Shown here in pieces: positions 1 through 7,445 of a stretch of 64,000 nucleotides of DNA. How positions within the stretch are numbered: position 1 is the first letter of the stretch; every line of letters begins with the position of its first letter. The DNA is from Selenomonas sp963528755 (GTDB lineage Bacteria; Bacillota; Negativicutes; Selenomonadales; Selenomonadaceae): the NCBI RefSeq assembly GCF_963528755.1, contig NZ_CAURXA010000007.1, forward strand, positions 1-64,000, in the 5' to 3' direction. The translations under genes were made by a program, and so were the position numbers. Under the pieces are notes generated by a model. The model saw only the letters and a program-made list of their open reading frames with translations. It searched no databases and had not been told where the DNA came from.

Positions 1-134
1 AGGTTCCCGTCGAGAAAGGCGACCTCATCATCACGGGCAAGGGGACGTGTCACGGCCTGAGAAATACAGGCGAGGAAGATTTCATCTTTGTGAGCATCGT
101 TGCACCAGTGCCGCCTGGATACAAGGAATTGTGA
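1..134 (+). CDS. Cupin-domain protein, C-terminal fragment (cut by window edge)
   Basis: Only the last 43 codons are present, read from base 3 to the TGA at 132-134. They encode the end of a single cupin barrel, including the CHGLRN segment that carries the C-terminal metal-binding histidine. The protein end is the same as that of the next gene, and the homology continues past the stop into the following promoter region, so this is one copy of a tandem duplication with a period of 483 bp. Substrate unknown. Confidence 0.85.
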   Translation, partial: VPVEKGDLIITGKGTCHGLRNTGEEDFIFVSIVAPVPPGYKEL

Positions 135-257
135 ATGCAAGAAAAATATAGCCGTAGAAGATGAGACATGTTACAATATTGTATCAAGACAGTTTATATC
201 TGTGGCGATACCAAACATAGAAGGATTATTTAAGCAGAAAGAGGAGGTTCGGAAAAG

Positions 258-617
258 ATGGAAGTAACCAAGGATTTTTCTACGCGTCATTGGAAGATTC
301 ACGAGGTGGCGAAGGCAGGCGACAAGGCGACAAAGACGGTCTTCTACACAACGGATTCGACGAGCGGTTCGGTCTGGCTCGTGAAGCCTGGACAGGAGGT
401 CAAGGCGCATGAGCATCCGGCTGGTGATGACTTCTGGGTCTGTATCCAGGGGAAGGGGATATTCTTTCCGGAGCTTGGCAAGGAGGTTCCCGTCGAGAAA
501 GGCGACCTCATCATCACGGGCAAGGGGACGTGTCACGGTCTGCGCAATACGGGCGAGGAAGATTTCATCTTCGTGAGTATCGTCGCACCAGTGCCGCCTG
601 GATACAAGGAATTGTGA
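258..617 (+). CDS. Small single-domain cupin protein
   Basis: This 119-residue protein fits one conserved beta-barrel cupin. Motif 1 is the HEH pair near residue 52 followed by an acidic residue, and motif 2 contains CHGLRN near residue 94, so a bound metal ion is likely. There is no signal peptide, so it is cytoplasmic. The start at 258 follows an AGAGGAGGTT ribosome site with normal spacing. Small cupins of this type may be sugar isomerases, dioxygenases or ligand binders, and the sequence does not decide between them. It is a near-identical neighbour of the truncated gene at the window start and is followed by a superoxide reductase gene with a similar upstream sequence. Confidence 0.85.
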   Translation: MEVTKDFSTRHWKIHEVAKAGDKATKTVFYTTDSTSGSVWLVKPGQEVKAHEHPAGDDFWVCIQGKGIFFPELGKEVPVEKGDLIITGKGTCHGLRNTGEEDFIFVSIVAPVPPGYKEL

Positions 618-696
618 ATGCGAGAAAAATATAGCCGTAGAAGATGTGATATGCTACAATATAAACAGGATTTTTTATCTTGAAGGAGGAGATATT

Positions 697-1083
697 ATGG
701 CAAAGAGGTTTTTCATTTGCAAGGAGTCGGGAGATATCGTCGGTCTGATTCATGACGGCGGCGGCAAGCTGTCTTGCTGCGGCGAGGATCTGAAGGAACT
801 GAAGGCGAACACGACGGATGCAGCGCAGGAGAAGCATGTGCCCGTAGCGACGTACGACAAGGCGGCGCGCAAGGTCACGGTCGTCGTCGGTTCGGTCGCG
901 CATCCGATGACGCCTGAGCATCTGATCTCGTGGATTCACCTTGAGACGAAGAAGGGAGCGCAGATCTGTCATCTGACGCCCGAGGACAAGCCTGAGGCGG
1001 TGTTCTTCCTCGCCGAGGGAGATGAGCCGGTCGCGGTCTACGAGTACTGTAATTTGCACGGTCTTTGGAAGGCGGATCTCTGA
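697..1083 (+). CDS. Superoxide reductase (desulfoferrodoxin family) with incomplete centre I
   Basis: This 128-residue protein reduces superoxide to peroxide in anaerobes without producing oxygen. The catalytic centre II ligands are visible: EKHVP (His47), His69 and His75, and the C-terminal CNLHGLW (Cys118, His121). The N-terminal desulforedoxin-like domain has Cys8 and Cys27-Cys28 but Ser11 where the fourth cysteine of centre I should be, so the FeCys4 site is probably absent. The start was set at 697 because GGAGGA lies 6 bases upstream; a longer reading from 646 lacks a ribosome site. It lies in an oxidative-stress-prone neighbourhood but appears to be transcribed alone, ending at a hairpin terminator. 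Confidence 0.9.
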   Translation: MAKRFFICKESGDIVGLIHDGGGKLSCCGEDLKELKANTTDAAQEKHVPVATYDKAARKVTVVVGSVAHPMTPEHLISWIHLETKKGAQICHLTPEDKPEAVFFLAEGDEPVAVYEYCNLHGLWKADL

Positions 1084-1100
1084 TTTCTGAGCTGTAAACG

Positions 1101-1135
1101 AAAAAAGAGTCGAGTCAAAGCTCGGCTCTTTTTTG
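1101..1135 (+). terminator. Intrinsic terminator after the superoxide reductase
   Basis: The stem AAGAGTCGAG / CTCGGCTCTT with a 6-base loop is followed by a T run. It lies between convergent genes and can serve both, since an A run precedes it on the plus strand. Confidence 0.85.
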
Positions 1136-1140
1136 TTTGG

Positions 1141-1890
1141 CTACCCCTTCGATACGACGCTCCAGATCGTGTAAATGCAAGTGGCATAGAGGACGAAGAA
1201 GATCAGGCGGCGCAAGAGGCTTGTGGGAATGAAGCGCGCGAGCACGTGCCCGAGGGAAAGTCCTGCGGCGAGGGCGGGAAGGAGGTAGATGAACTCGTGG
1301 ACGGCAGCCGTCAGCGGGTGTCCGCCGATCAGGTAGCCGATGAGCGACGTCGAGTTGCAGCAAAGGAAGAAGACGAAGCATGTGGCGCGGAAGGTTTCGG
1401 CGCTCATTTTCGTGTAGGCGAGGTAGATGAGGAACGGCGGTCCCGCCATGCCCGTCGTCATGGAGGAGAAGCCCGAGCACATGCCCGTGATGATCGTGTT
1501 GCGCCTTGATTCCGGGATGTGACGATGCGAGATCTGCATGATGAGGAGCGAGAGGAAGACGACGGTGCTGATCCAGACCTTCAAGGTGTCGCTCGATACA
1601 TAGTCGAAGACGAAAAAACCGATGGGGATGCCGAGCAAGACACCGATCGCGAGGTGACCGATCAGAGGAAGGTTCGCCTTCTTGCGCATCAAATAGGCCT
1701 GCACGGTGTTGCCTGAGCATGCGAGAAGCAGCATGACGGGCACGACGATCTTCGGATCGTAGAAGAACATCAAGAGGGGCGCCGCCACGATGACGAGTCC
1801 GAAGCCCGTGATCGCCTGTAGGAAGGCGGCGAAAAAGATGGCGAGCAGGGGGCCTGTATGGGTCGCGAGCGCCGCAAGGTAATTTTCCAT
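1141..1890 (-). CDS. TauE/SafE-family membrane permease (putative sulfite or organosulfonate exporter)
   Basis: This 249-residue, strongly hydrophobic protein has about eight membrane segments. The first contains the family's typical AFLQAITGFGLVIVAAPLL pattern, and the pattern repeats in the second half (GMCSGFSSMTTGMAGPPFLIYL), as in TauE/SafE internal duplications. The family moves sulfite, sulfoacetate or similar anions across the inner membrane, but substrates are rarely predictable. The gene is convergent with the superoxide reductase and lies downstream of ilvA on the same strand with a 42-bp gap, so the two may be cotranscribed. Confidence 0.85.
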   Translation of the reverse strand: MENYLAALATHTGPLLAIFFAAFLQAITGFGLVIVAAPLLMFFYDPKIVVPVMLLLACSGNTVQAYLMRKKANLPLIGHLAIGVLLGIPIGFFVFDYVSSDTLKVWISTVVFLSLLIMQISHRHIPESRRNTIITGMCSGFSSMTTGMAGPPFLIYLAYTKMSAETFRATCFVFFLCCNSTSLIGYLIGGHPLTAAVHEFIYLLPALAAGLSLGHVLARFIPTSLLRRLIFFVLYATCIYTIWSVVSKG

Positions 1891-1932
1891 AAGGCAAAGT
1901 CTCCTTCATAAGCTACACGCACGGGAACTGCG

Positions 1933-3180
1933 TTAATAAATCTTTGTGACGGGCAGACCCTCTTTTTCCAAGGCGGCGGTCAGTCTTTCAATATGCTCGC
2001 GGTTGTGCGTCTCCACGGTGACTTCGAGCTGCACCTGCTGGAAGCTGTCGGTGACGCTCGCCTGGTTGTGGACGAGTTTGATGACATTGGCGTGCTCACG
2101 CGCGACGATTTCCGCCACCTTGAGAAGCTGGCCGGGCTTGTCGGGCAGCTGCACGGCGAAGCAGAAGATGCGGCCGCGCGCGATGAGGGACTTGCTGATG
2201 AGCGCCGATATGGTCGAGATGTCGATGTTGCCGCCCGAGAGGATGGACACGACCTTCTTGCCTTGGAAGGGCAGCCGTGTGAGCGCCGCGAGCGAGAGGA
2301 CGCCCGCGCCTTCGGCGATGAGCTTGTGCTTCTCGATGAGGAAGAGCAGGGCGCTCATGATCTCCATCTCGGAGACGGTGATGATGTCGTCGAGATACTT
2401 GCGGCAGAAGGCGAAGGTGAGGTCGCCCGGCGTCTTCACGGCGCATCCGTCGGCGACTGTCTCGACAGAGGGCAGCGTCGAGACGTGCCCTGTGCTGAAG
2501 GAGGCAGCCATGCAGGCGGCGCCCATAGGCTCGACGCCGATGACTTTGACCTCGGGACGCACGGATTTCGTCGCGAAAGCCACGCCCGAGGCGAAGCCGC
2601 CGCCGCCGATCGGCACGAGGATGGCATCGACGTCCTTCAGTTCGTCGATGATTTCGAGCGCCGTCGTTCCCTGCCCTAAGAGCACGTCGCGGTCGTTGAA
2701 CGGATGGACGTAGACATAGCCCTTTTCCGCCTGCAATTCGAGTGAGCGCCTGTAGGCGTCGTCGAAGGTGTCGCCCGCGAGCACGACTTCAGCGCCGTAG
2801 GAGCGCGTCGCCTCGACCTTGAGAAGAGGCGTCGTGGCGGGCATACAGATGACGGCTTTGACACCGAGTCGCTGAGCGGCGAGCGCGACGCCCTGCGCGT
2901 GGTTGCCGGCGGACGAGGTGATGACGCCCTTGGCGCGTTCCTCATCCGTCAGATGAGCGATCTTGTTGTAGGCGCCGCGCACCTTGAATGAGCCGGTGTT
3001 TTGAAGATTCTCGGGCTTCAGATAGACGTCGTTTTGGCTCAATGCGGAAAAAAAGGGGCTGTCGAGGAGCTGCGTTTTCTTCGTTACGCCGTCCAGGGTA
3101 CGTGCCGCCTCATATACGCCGGCAATGGTCGTTTCCTGCAGGATGGCGGAAATATCGTTCGCCGGTGAGTTCTTCTTCAT
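1933..3180 (-). CDS. ilvA: Threonine ammonia-lyase (threonine dehydratase) with C-terminal ACT domain
   Basis: Converts L-threonine to 2-oxobutyrate and ammonia using PLP, the first step toward isoleucine. The 415-residue protein shows the PLP lysine in SFKVRG (Lys66), the glycine phosphate loop GGGGFASG near residue 190, and a C-terminal ACT domain from about residue 330 starting at FCFAVQLPDKPGQL. One ACT domain is the short TdcB/IlvA type seen in Firmicutes rather than the two-domain enteric IlvA. The start at 3180 was chosen because AGGAGG precedes it; upstream in-frame codons lack a ribosome site. Confidence 0.92.
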   Translation of the reverse strand: MKKNSPANDISAILQETTIAGVYEAARTLDGVTKKTQLLDSPFFSALSQNDVYLKPENLQNTGSFKVRGAYNKIAHLTDEERAKGVITSSAGNHAQGVALAAQRLGVKAVICMPATTPLLKVEATRSYGAEVVLAGDTFDDAYRRSLELQAEKGYVYVHPFNDRDVLLGQGTTALEIIDELKDVDAILVPIGGGGFASGVAFATKSVRPEVKVIGVEPMGAACMAASFSTGHVSTLPSVETVADGCAVKTPGDLTFAFCRKYLDDIITVSEMEIMSALLFLIEKHKLIAEGAGVLSLAALTRLPFQGKKVVSILSGGNIDISTISALISKSLIARGRIFCFAVQLPDKPGQLLKVAEIVAREHANVIKLVHNQASVTDSFQQVQLEVTVETHNREHIERLTAALEKEGLPVTKIY

Positions 3181-3460
3181 GGAATTCCTCCTAGATTCAT
3201 GCCAATCGCATGTTTTGCGCATGGTCAAGGGTATGGACGTTTTCGTACAACGCATTCCCCTCGAATTGACGTGTTTGTTTGCGTTTCTATTATATCACGC
3301 GAAGGGTGCGATTGGCAGGTTTTTGCTTTGAAGTGCAGAGGAAAATCAGCGAAAATCAACGAAAAATTTCCAAAAAATTTCTAAAAAGGGAGAGGATTTT
3401 CCCTCTCTTTCACGAACTATACAGGTAGAAAGACAGACCATGGTGGAAGGAGGTGCCAAG

Positions 3461-3898
3461 GTGAAGGATAAGATGAAGTTCCTTGTGCCGGTGGACGGCT
3501 CGCTGCATTCCAAGAAGGCGTTGGAGATGGCGGTGAAGCTCGCAGAGCCGGTCGGAGCGCATATCGACATCCTCTTCGTGTCCTATTTCGAGAGGGAGAC
3601 CGACGGCGATCCTGATCATCCGTCGTGGCTTCCCTTGAGCGTGATGGCGAAGGGCGTATCTTCCGCCGAGGAGGTCTTGGAAGAAGCGCGGAAGGAATTG
3701 CCTGCTGGCTTGGATGCCGAGAGTCATGTGGTGGTCGGCATGCCATCCCGCAAGATTGTGGAATTCGCGGCGGCGAACGGGCACGATCTCATCATCATGG
3801 GTGGCCGGGGGCTTTCTCCTGTCACAGGTTTCCTGCTGGGCAGCGTGAGCCAGGAGGTCATGGAGGAGGCGAAATGCGCCGTCCTCATTGCCAAATGA
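3461..3898 (+). CDS. Universal stress protein (UspA family), first of a pair
   Basis: This 145-residue single Usp domain begins with the MKFLVPVDGS strand. The C-terminal IIMGGRGLSPVTGFLLGSVS matches the G-2x-G-9x-G-S nucleotide-binding motif, so ATP binding is likely. The start was placed at GTG 3461 because AAGGAGGT lies 6 bases upstream; an ATG at 3440 lies upstream of that ribosome site. A second Usp gene follows after 61 bp, so the pair probably responds together to stress or growth arrest. Confidence 0.88.
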   Translation: MKDKMKFLVPVDGSLHSKKALEMAVKLAEPVGAHIDILFVSYFERETDGDPDHPSWLPLSVMAKGVSSAEEVLEEARKELPAGLDAESHVVVGMPSRKIVEFAAANGHDLIIMGGRGLSPVTGFLLGSVSQEVMEEAKCAVLIAK

Positions 3899-3959
3899 GT
3901 CAAGGGCGGCGCATGGCGCAGCTTTGACAAAGGCTATTGGTAGAAGGAGGGTTTATACC

Positions 3960-4376
3960 ATGTTGAAGAACATTCTCGTCCCCATTGACGGTTCGGAAGG
4001 CTCGGATCGCGCCGTAGCGGAGGCGATCAAGCTCGCGGAGGTTTGCGAGGCGAAGCTGAACTTCCTCTACATCGCGAATATCAACCAGCTCGCGATCAAT
4101 GCCTGCTTGTCCGACGTGGTGCTTGAAGCGGTCACGAAGGCGGGCAACGTGATTCTCGATCGCGCCATGCAGATGGTGCCGTCGGGCATCAAGAAGGAAG
4201 CGTTCTCGGAGACGGGTTCGCCCGCCGTCGCCATCCTCGATTTCGCGGAGCACAGCGGCACGGATCTCATCGTCATGGGAAGCCGCGGCCTCGGTGTTGT
4301 CAAGGGCGTGCTTCTCGGCAGCGTGAGCCAGTACATCGTCGAGCAGGCGAAGTGCCCTGTGCTCGTCGTCAAATAG
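3960..4376 (+). CDS. Universal stress protein (UspA family), second of a pair
   Basis: This 138-residue Usp domain starts MLKNILVPIDGSEGS and ends with LIVMGSRGLGVVKGVLLGSVS, an intact ATP-binding G-2x-G-9x-G-S motif. It is the better match to the canonical ATP-binding UspA type of the two neighbours. An AGAAGGAGGG ribosome site sets the start. A strong hairpin terminator follows at 4390-4437, separating the pair from serS. Confidence 0.9.
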   Translation: MLKNILVPIDGSEGSDRAVAEAIKLAEVCEAKLNFLYIANINQLAINACLSDVVLEAVTKAGNVILDRAMQMVPSGIKKEAFSETGSPAVAILDFAEHSGTDLIVMGSRGLGVVKGVLLGSVSQYIVEQAKCPVLVVK

Positions 4377-4389
4377 CGGCTGATTTTCC

Positions 4390-4437
4390 AAGGGGCTGTG
4401 GGGAAATGCGAAAGTATTTTCCCCATAGCTCCTTTTG
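4390..4437 (+). terminator. Intrinsic terminator after the Usp pair
   Basis: A long imperfect hairpin pairs AAGGGGCTGTGGGGAA with TTCCCCATAGCTCCTT around a loop containing GCGAAAGT and is followed by TTTTG. It separates the universal stress genes from the serS promoter. Confidence 0.75.
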
Positions 4438-4451
4438 TCGTCATAGGAACT

Positions 4452-4481
4452 TTGCCGTAAGCGCCCCGCCTGTGCTATAAT
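4452..4481 (+). promoter_or_regulatory. Probable sigma-70-type promoter of serS
   Basis: TTGCCG, 18 bases, then TATAAT with an upstream TG (extended -10). It lies just after the terminator and 54 bases before the serS start. No T-box leader is visible. Confidence 0.7.
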
Positions 4482-4534
4482 ACGAAAATAAAACGATTTG
4501 TGGCAGATATTTTCTGCCAATGGGAGGATTCGAC

Positions 4535-5812
4535 ATGCTGGACATCAAATTTGTCAGGGATCATATCGACGAGGTGCAGGCGATGCTCGAAAAGCGCTGT
4601 AACCCGCTGAAACTGAGCGGCTTCAAGGAGCTTGAGGAGAAGCGCCGCACTCTCCTGCAGGAGGCGGAAGAACTGAAGGCGCGGCGCAACAGCGTGTCGA
4701 AGGAGATCGGCGCGAAGAAGAAGCAGGGCGAGGACGTCACGGCGATCTCCGCCGAAATGCGCGAGGTCGGCAGGAAGATCGCCGATCTCGACGCTCGGAC
4801 GCGCGAGGTGGAAGACGAGCTGCACACCATCCTCCTGAACATCCCGAACATGCCGAAGGACGACGTGCCCGTCGGCAAGGACGACACGGAGAACCCTGAA
4901 GTGCGCCGCTGGGGCGAACCGCGAAAGTTCACCTTCGAGCCGAAGGCGCACTGGGATCTCGGCGCTGATCTCGACATCCTCGACGCCGAGCGTGCGGCGA
5001 AGGTCACGGGCGCACGCTTCACCTTCTACAAGGGACTCGGTGCGCGGCTCGAACGCGCCTGCATCAATTTCATGATGGATCTGCACGCGACGAAGCACGG
5101 CTACACGGAAATGCTCGCGCCCTACATCGCGAACGAGGCGAGCATGATCGGCACGGGACAGCTGCCGAAGTTCGCCGAGGACATGTTCAAACTCGAAGGC
5201 CTCGACTACTACCTCGTGCCGACGGCGGAAGTGCCGACGACGAACTATCACCGCGACGAAATCCTCGACGGCAGGAAACTGCCCGAGCGCTACACGAGCT
5301 ACACGGCATGCTTCCGTGCAGAAGCTGGCAGCGCGGGGCGCGACACGCGCGGCCTCATTCGCCAGCACCAGTTCAACAAGGTCGAGCTCATCAAGTTCAC
5401 GAAGCCCGAAGACTCTTGGGATGAACTCGAAAGCATGGTCGATGCGGCGGAAGACGTGCTGCGTATTTTGGAGATTCCCTATCACGTCGTGCTCCTTTGC
5501 ACGGGCGACATGAGCTTCACGTCGGCAAAGACATACGACATCGAAGTCTGGATGCCCGCGCAGAACACCTACCGCGAGATCTCCTCGTGCTCGAACTGCC
5601 TCGACTATCAGGCGCGCCGCGCGAATATCAAGTTCCGCCGCGAGCCGAAGGCGAAGCCCGAGTTCTGCCACACGCTCAATGGCTCGGGGCTTGCCGTCGG
5701 GCGCACGGTCGCGGCGATCCTCGAAAACTATCAGCAGGAAGATGGCTCCGTGCGCGTACCGAAGGCGCTCGTCCCCTACATGGGCGGCGTGGAAGTCATC
5801 GAAAAGCCGTGA
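4535..5812 (+). CDS. serS: Seryl-tRNA synthetase
   Basis: Charges tRNA-Ser with serine. The 425-residue class II enzyme has the N-terminal coiled-coil tRNA-binding arm (residues about 30-100, rich in KRRTLLQEAEELKARR-type heptads), motif 2 around CFRAEAGSAGRDTRGLIR and motif 3 at NGSGLAVGRTVAAILENYQ. The start at 4535 (MLDIKFVRDH) is the usual SerS N-terminus and follows GGGAGG. alr follows 38 bp downstream on the same strand and may be cotranscribed. Confidence 0.97.
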   Translation: MLDIKFVRDHIDEVQAMLEKRCNPLKLSGFKELEEKRRTLLQEAEELKARRNSVSKEIGAKKKQGEDVTAISAEMREVGRKIADLDARTREVEDELHTILLNIPNMPKDDVPVGKDDTENPEVRRWGEPRKFTFEPKAHWDLGADLDILDAERAAKVTGARFTFYKGLGARLERACINFMMDLHATKHGYTEMLAPYIANEASMIGTGQLPKFAEDMFKLEGLDYYLVPTAEVPTTNYHRDEILDGRKLPERYTSYTACFRAEAGSAGRDTRGLIRQHQFNKVELIKFTKPEDSWDELESMVDAAEDVLRILEIPYHVVLLCTGDMSFTSAKTYDIEVWMPAQNTYREISSCSNCLDYQARRANIKFRREPKAKPEFCHTLNGSGLAVGRTVAAILENYQQEDGSVRVPKALVPYMGGVEVIEKP

Positions 5813-5850
5813 GGGAACGGCACGACCATCAAAGCGAAGGGGGCTTTCCC

Positions 5851-6969
5851 ATGAGCAAGCGTGCCGTATGGGCTGAAATCAGTCTCGAAGCGATCCGGCA
5901 CAATTACTGCGTGATCGGCGAGGCGCTCTGTGGCGGCGCAAAACTCTGCGCCGTCGTCAAGGCGAACGCTTACGGGCACGGCGCTCTCGCCGTCGCGAAG
6001 GAGGCGATCGCGGCGGGCGCGGCGTACCTCGCCGTCGCCACGCTCTCAGAAGCCGCCGAGCTTCGCCGCGCGGGGATTGGGACGCCGCTCCTCGTCCTCG
6101 GACTCATCGACCCTCTTGAAGCCGCCGAAGCCGTCTCCCTCGATGTGACGCAGACCGTTGCGAATCTCGCGCTCGCCAGAGCGATTTCCGCCGAAGCCCT
6201 CGCGCAGGAAAAGACGGCGAAGCTGCACCTCGCCATCGACACGGGCATGGGACGCATCGGCTGCACGAGCGAAGAAGCGCCCGCACTTGCGCGTGACATC
6301 GCCGCCCTGCCGAATATTGAGCTGGAGGGCGCGTTCTCCCACTTCGCCATGGCGGACGTCCGAGACAAGGCGCACGCAAGAGGGCAGCTTGCGCTCTTCC
6401 TGCGTGCCACGGAAGCCATAGAAGAGGCGGGCGTTCATCTGAAGCTGCGTCATATCGCCGAGAGCGCGGCGATCCTCCAAATGCCCGAAGCGCATCTCGA
6501 CATGGTGCGTGCGGGCATCATCCAGTACGGCATGTACCCGAGCGAAGAAGTCGCACACGCCGTACGCGAGAAGTCGCCGCTTCGCCCTGCGATGGTGCTC
6601 AAGGCGCGCGTGCTGTTTCTCAAAGACGTGTCCGAAGGCTTTGCCATCGGCTACGGCTGCACCTGGTGCGCTAAGCGAAAGAGCCGCATCGCGACGCTCC
6701 CCCTCGGCTATGCCGACGGTTACATCCGCGCCCTCTCGGGCAAGGCGCACGTCGAACTTCTCGGCAAGACCGCTCCCGTCGTCGGACGCATCTGCATGGA
6801 TCAGTGTATGATCGACGTCACCGATATCGAAGGAGTCGCCGAAGGCACGGAAGTCACGCTCTTCGGCTCGGCGACCCTGAGTGCCGACAATGTTGCCGAT
6901 TGGCTTGGCACGATCAACTACGAGATCCCGTGCCTCATCGCGCCGCGCGTACCGCGCGTCTATATCTGA
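5851..6969 (+). CDS. alr: Alanine racemase
   Basis: Interconverts L- and D-alanine for peptidoglycan. The 372-residue fold-type III PLP enzyme has the cofactor lysine in VVKANAYGHG (Lys37), the second catalytic base region IGYGCTW, and the C-terminal domain with GRICMDQCMIDVTD. The start at ATG 5851 (MSKRAVWAEISLEAIRHN) matches the usual N-terminus, after AAGGGGG. A terminator follows at once. Confidence 0.96.
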   Translation: MSKRAVWAEISLEAIRHNYCVIGEALCGGAKLCAVVKANAYGHGALAVAKEAIAAGAAYLAVATLSEAAELRRAGIGTPLLVLGLIDPLEAAEAVSLDVTQTVANLALARAISAEALAQEKTAKLHLAIDTGMGRIGCTSEEAPALARDIAALPNIELEGAFSHFAMADVRDKAHARGQLALFLRATEAIEEAGVHLKLRHIAESAAILQMPEAHLDMVRAGIIQYGMYPSEEVAHAVREKSPLRPAMVLKARVLFLKDVSEGFAIGYGCTWCAKRKSRIATLPLGYADGYIRALSGKAHVELLGKTAPVVGRICMDQCMIDVTDIEGVAEGTEVTLFGSATLSADNVADWLGTINYEIPCLIAPRVPRVYI

Positions 6970-6990
6970 GCTTTCAGGACATATATTCAG

Positions 6991-7029
6991 CGGCGTCCCG
7001 TTTCGCCTGAAATGGGACGCCGTTTTTGT
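6991..7029 (+). terminator. Intrinsic terminator after alr
   Basis: CGGCGTCCC pairs perfectly with GGGACGCCG around a 14-base loop and is followed by TTTTTGTTT. Confidence 0.88.
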
Positions 7030-7058
7030 TTGACAAAAAGGAGAAACCATGCTATTGT
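7030..7058 (+). promoter_or_regulatory. Promoter at the leader end of the CRISPR-like array
   Basis: TTGACA, 17 bases, TATTGT. No coding region follows. The predicted transcript would run through the repeats at 7118-7299 and stop at the hairpin at 7294-7335. Confidence 0.6.
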
Positions 7059-7117
7059 ACGAACTACAGAAGAACCTCAATTTGAGCCTTCTGTTTCTGC
7101 GGCTTCCCAGACACAGA

Positions 7118-7299
7118 GTCACATGTGACCTTATACCGCTTGCGGTATTGAAACGCGCGGGAAAAATCCTTGTCCTTGAACAGCGCTGCCGTCGCATGTG
7201 ACCTCATACCGCTTGCGGTATTGAAACTCCTCAGCCTGGTTGGCGTTGTTCCAGCGATCTGTTGTCGCATGAACCTTATACCGCTTGCGGTTTGGCAAA
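7118..7299 (+). CRISPR. Orphan mini CRISPR-like array: three repeats, two spacers
   Basis: 37-bp repeats lie at 7118-7154 and 7191-7227, and a third degenerate copy begins at 7264, giving an exact 73-bp period. The first two copies differ at two positions. Each contains the palindrome ATACCGCTTGCGGTAT and ends in ATTGAAAC, the usual 3' end of many type I repeats. The two unrelated spacers (7155-7190, 7228-7263) are both 36 bp. The third copy loses one base and its ATTGAAAC end, as terminal repeats often do, which places the leader on the left, where a promoter is present. No cas gene lies in the window. Confidence 0.7.
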
Positions 7300-7335
7300 G
7301 AAAAAGAGAGCTGTCCGGCTCTCTTTTTCTTTGCC
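7294..7335 (+). terminator. Perfect inverted repeat closing the CRISPR-like array
   Basis: GGCAAAGAAAAAGAGAG is the exact reverse complement of the bases at 7319-7335, with an 8-base loop. It begins inside the degenerate end of the third repeat. It could terminate transcription in both directions. Confidence 0.75.
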
Positions 7336-7445
7336 TATCGCCGCGCCCTGCAAGCGTTGCATTATCTTGTGGCGCAAATCTTCTTCCTATGCTATAATAG
7401 TAAATCATAGTATATCAATATGAATAGTATATTGGGGGAAGAATC

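Noticed and set aside
1905..1922. Short CTACACGCAC matches also seen near 26217 and 46182
   Set aside because: Only about 10 bp long at 1905 and 26217. Too short to call a repeat outside the two full composite copies.
3400..3425. GAGAGG/CCTCTC stem before the first Usp gene as a terminator
   Set aside because: Only 6 bp and followed by few Ts; the gene just upstream is divergent, so no transcript needs ending there.
4376..4535. T-box leader for serS
   Set aside because: The leader is only about 50 bases after the promoter and lacks a specifier loop or the T-box sequence.
4475..5671. Long open frame opposite serS
   Set aside because: It lies entirely over a certain gene on the other strand. 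GC-rich codon use makes the opposite frame open; it has no ribosome site or family features.
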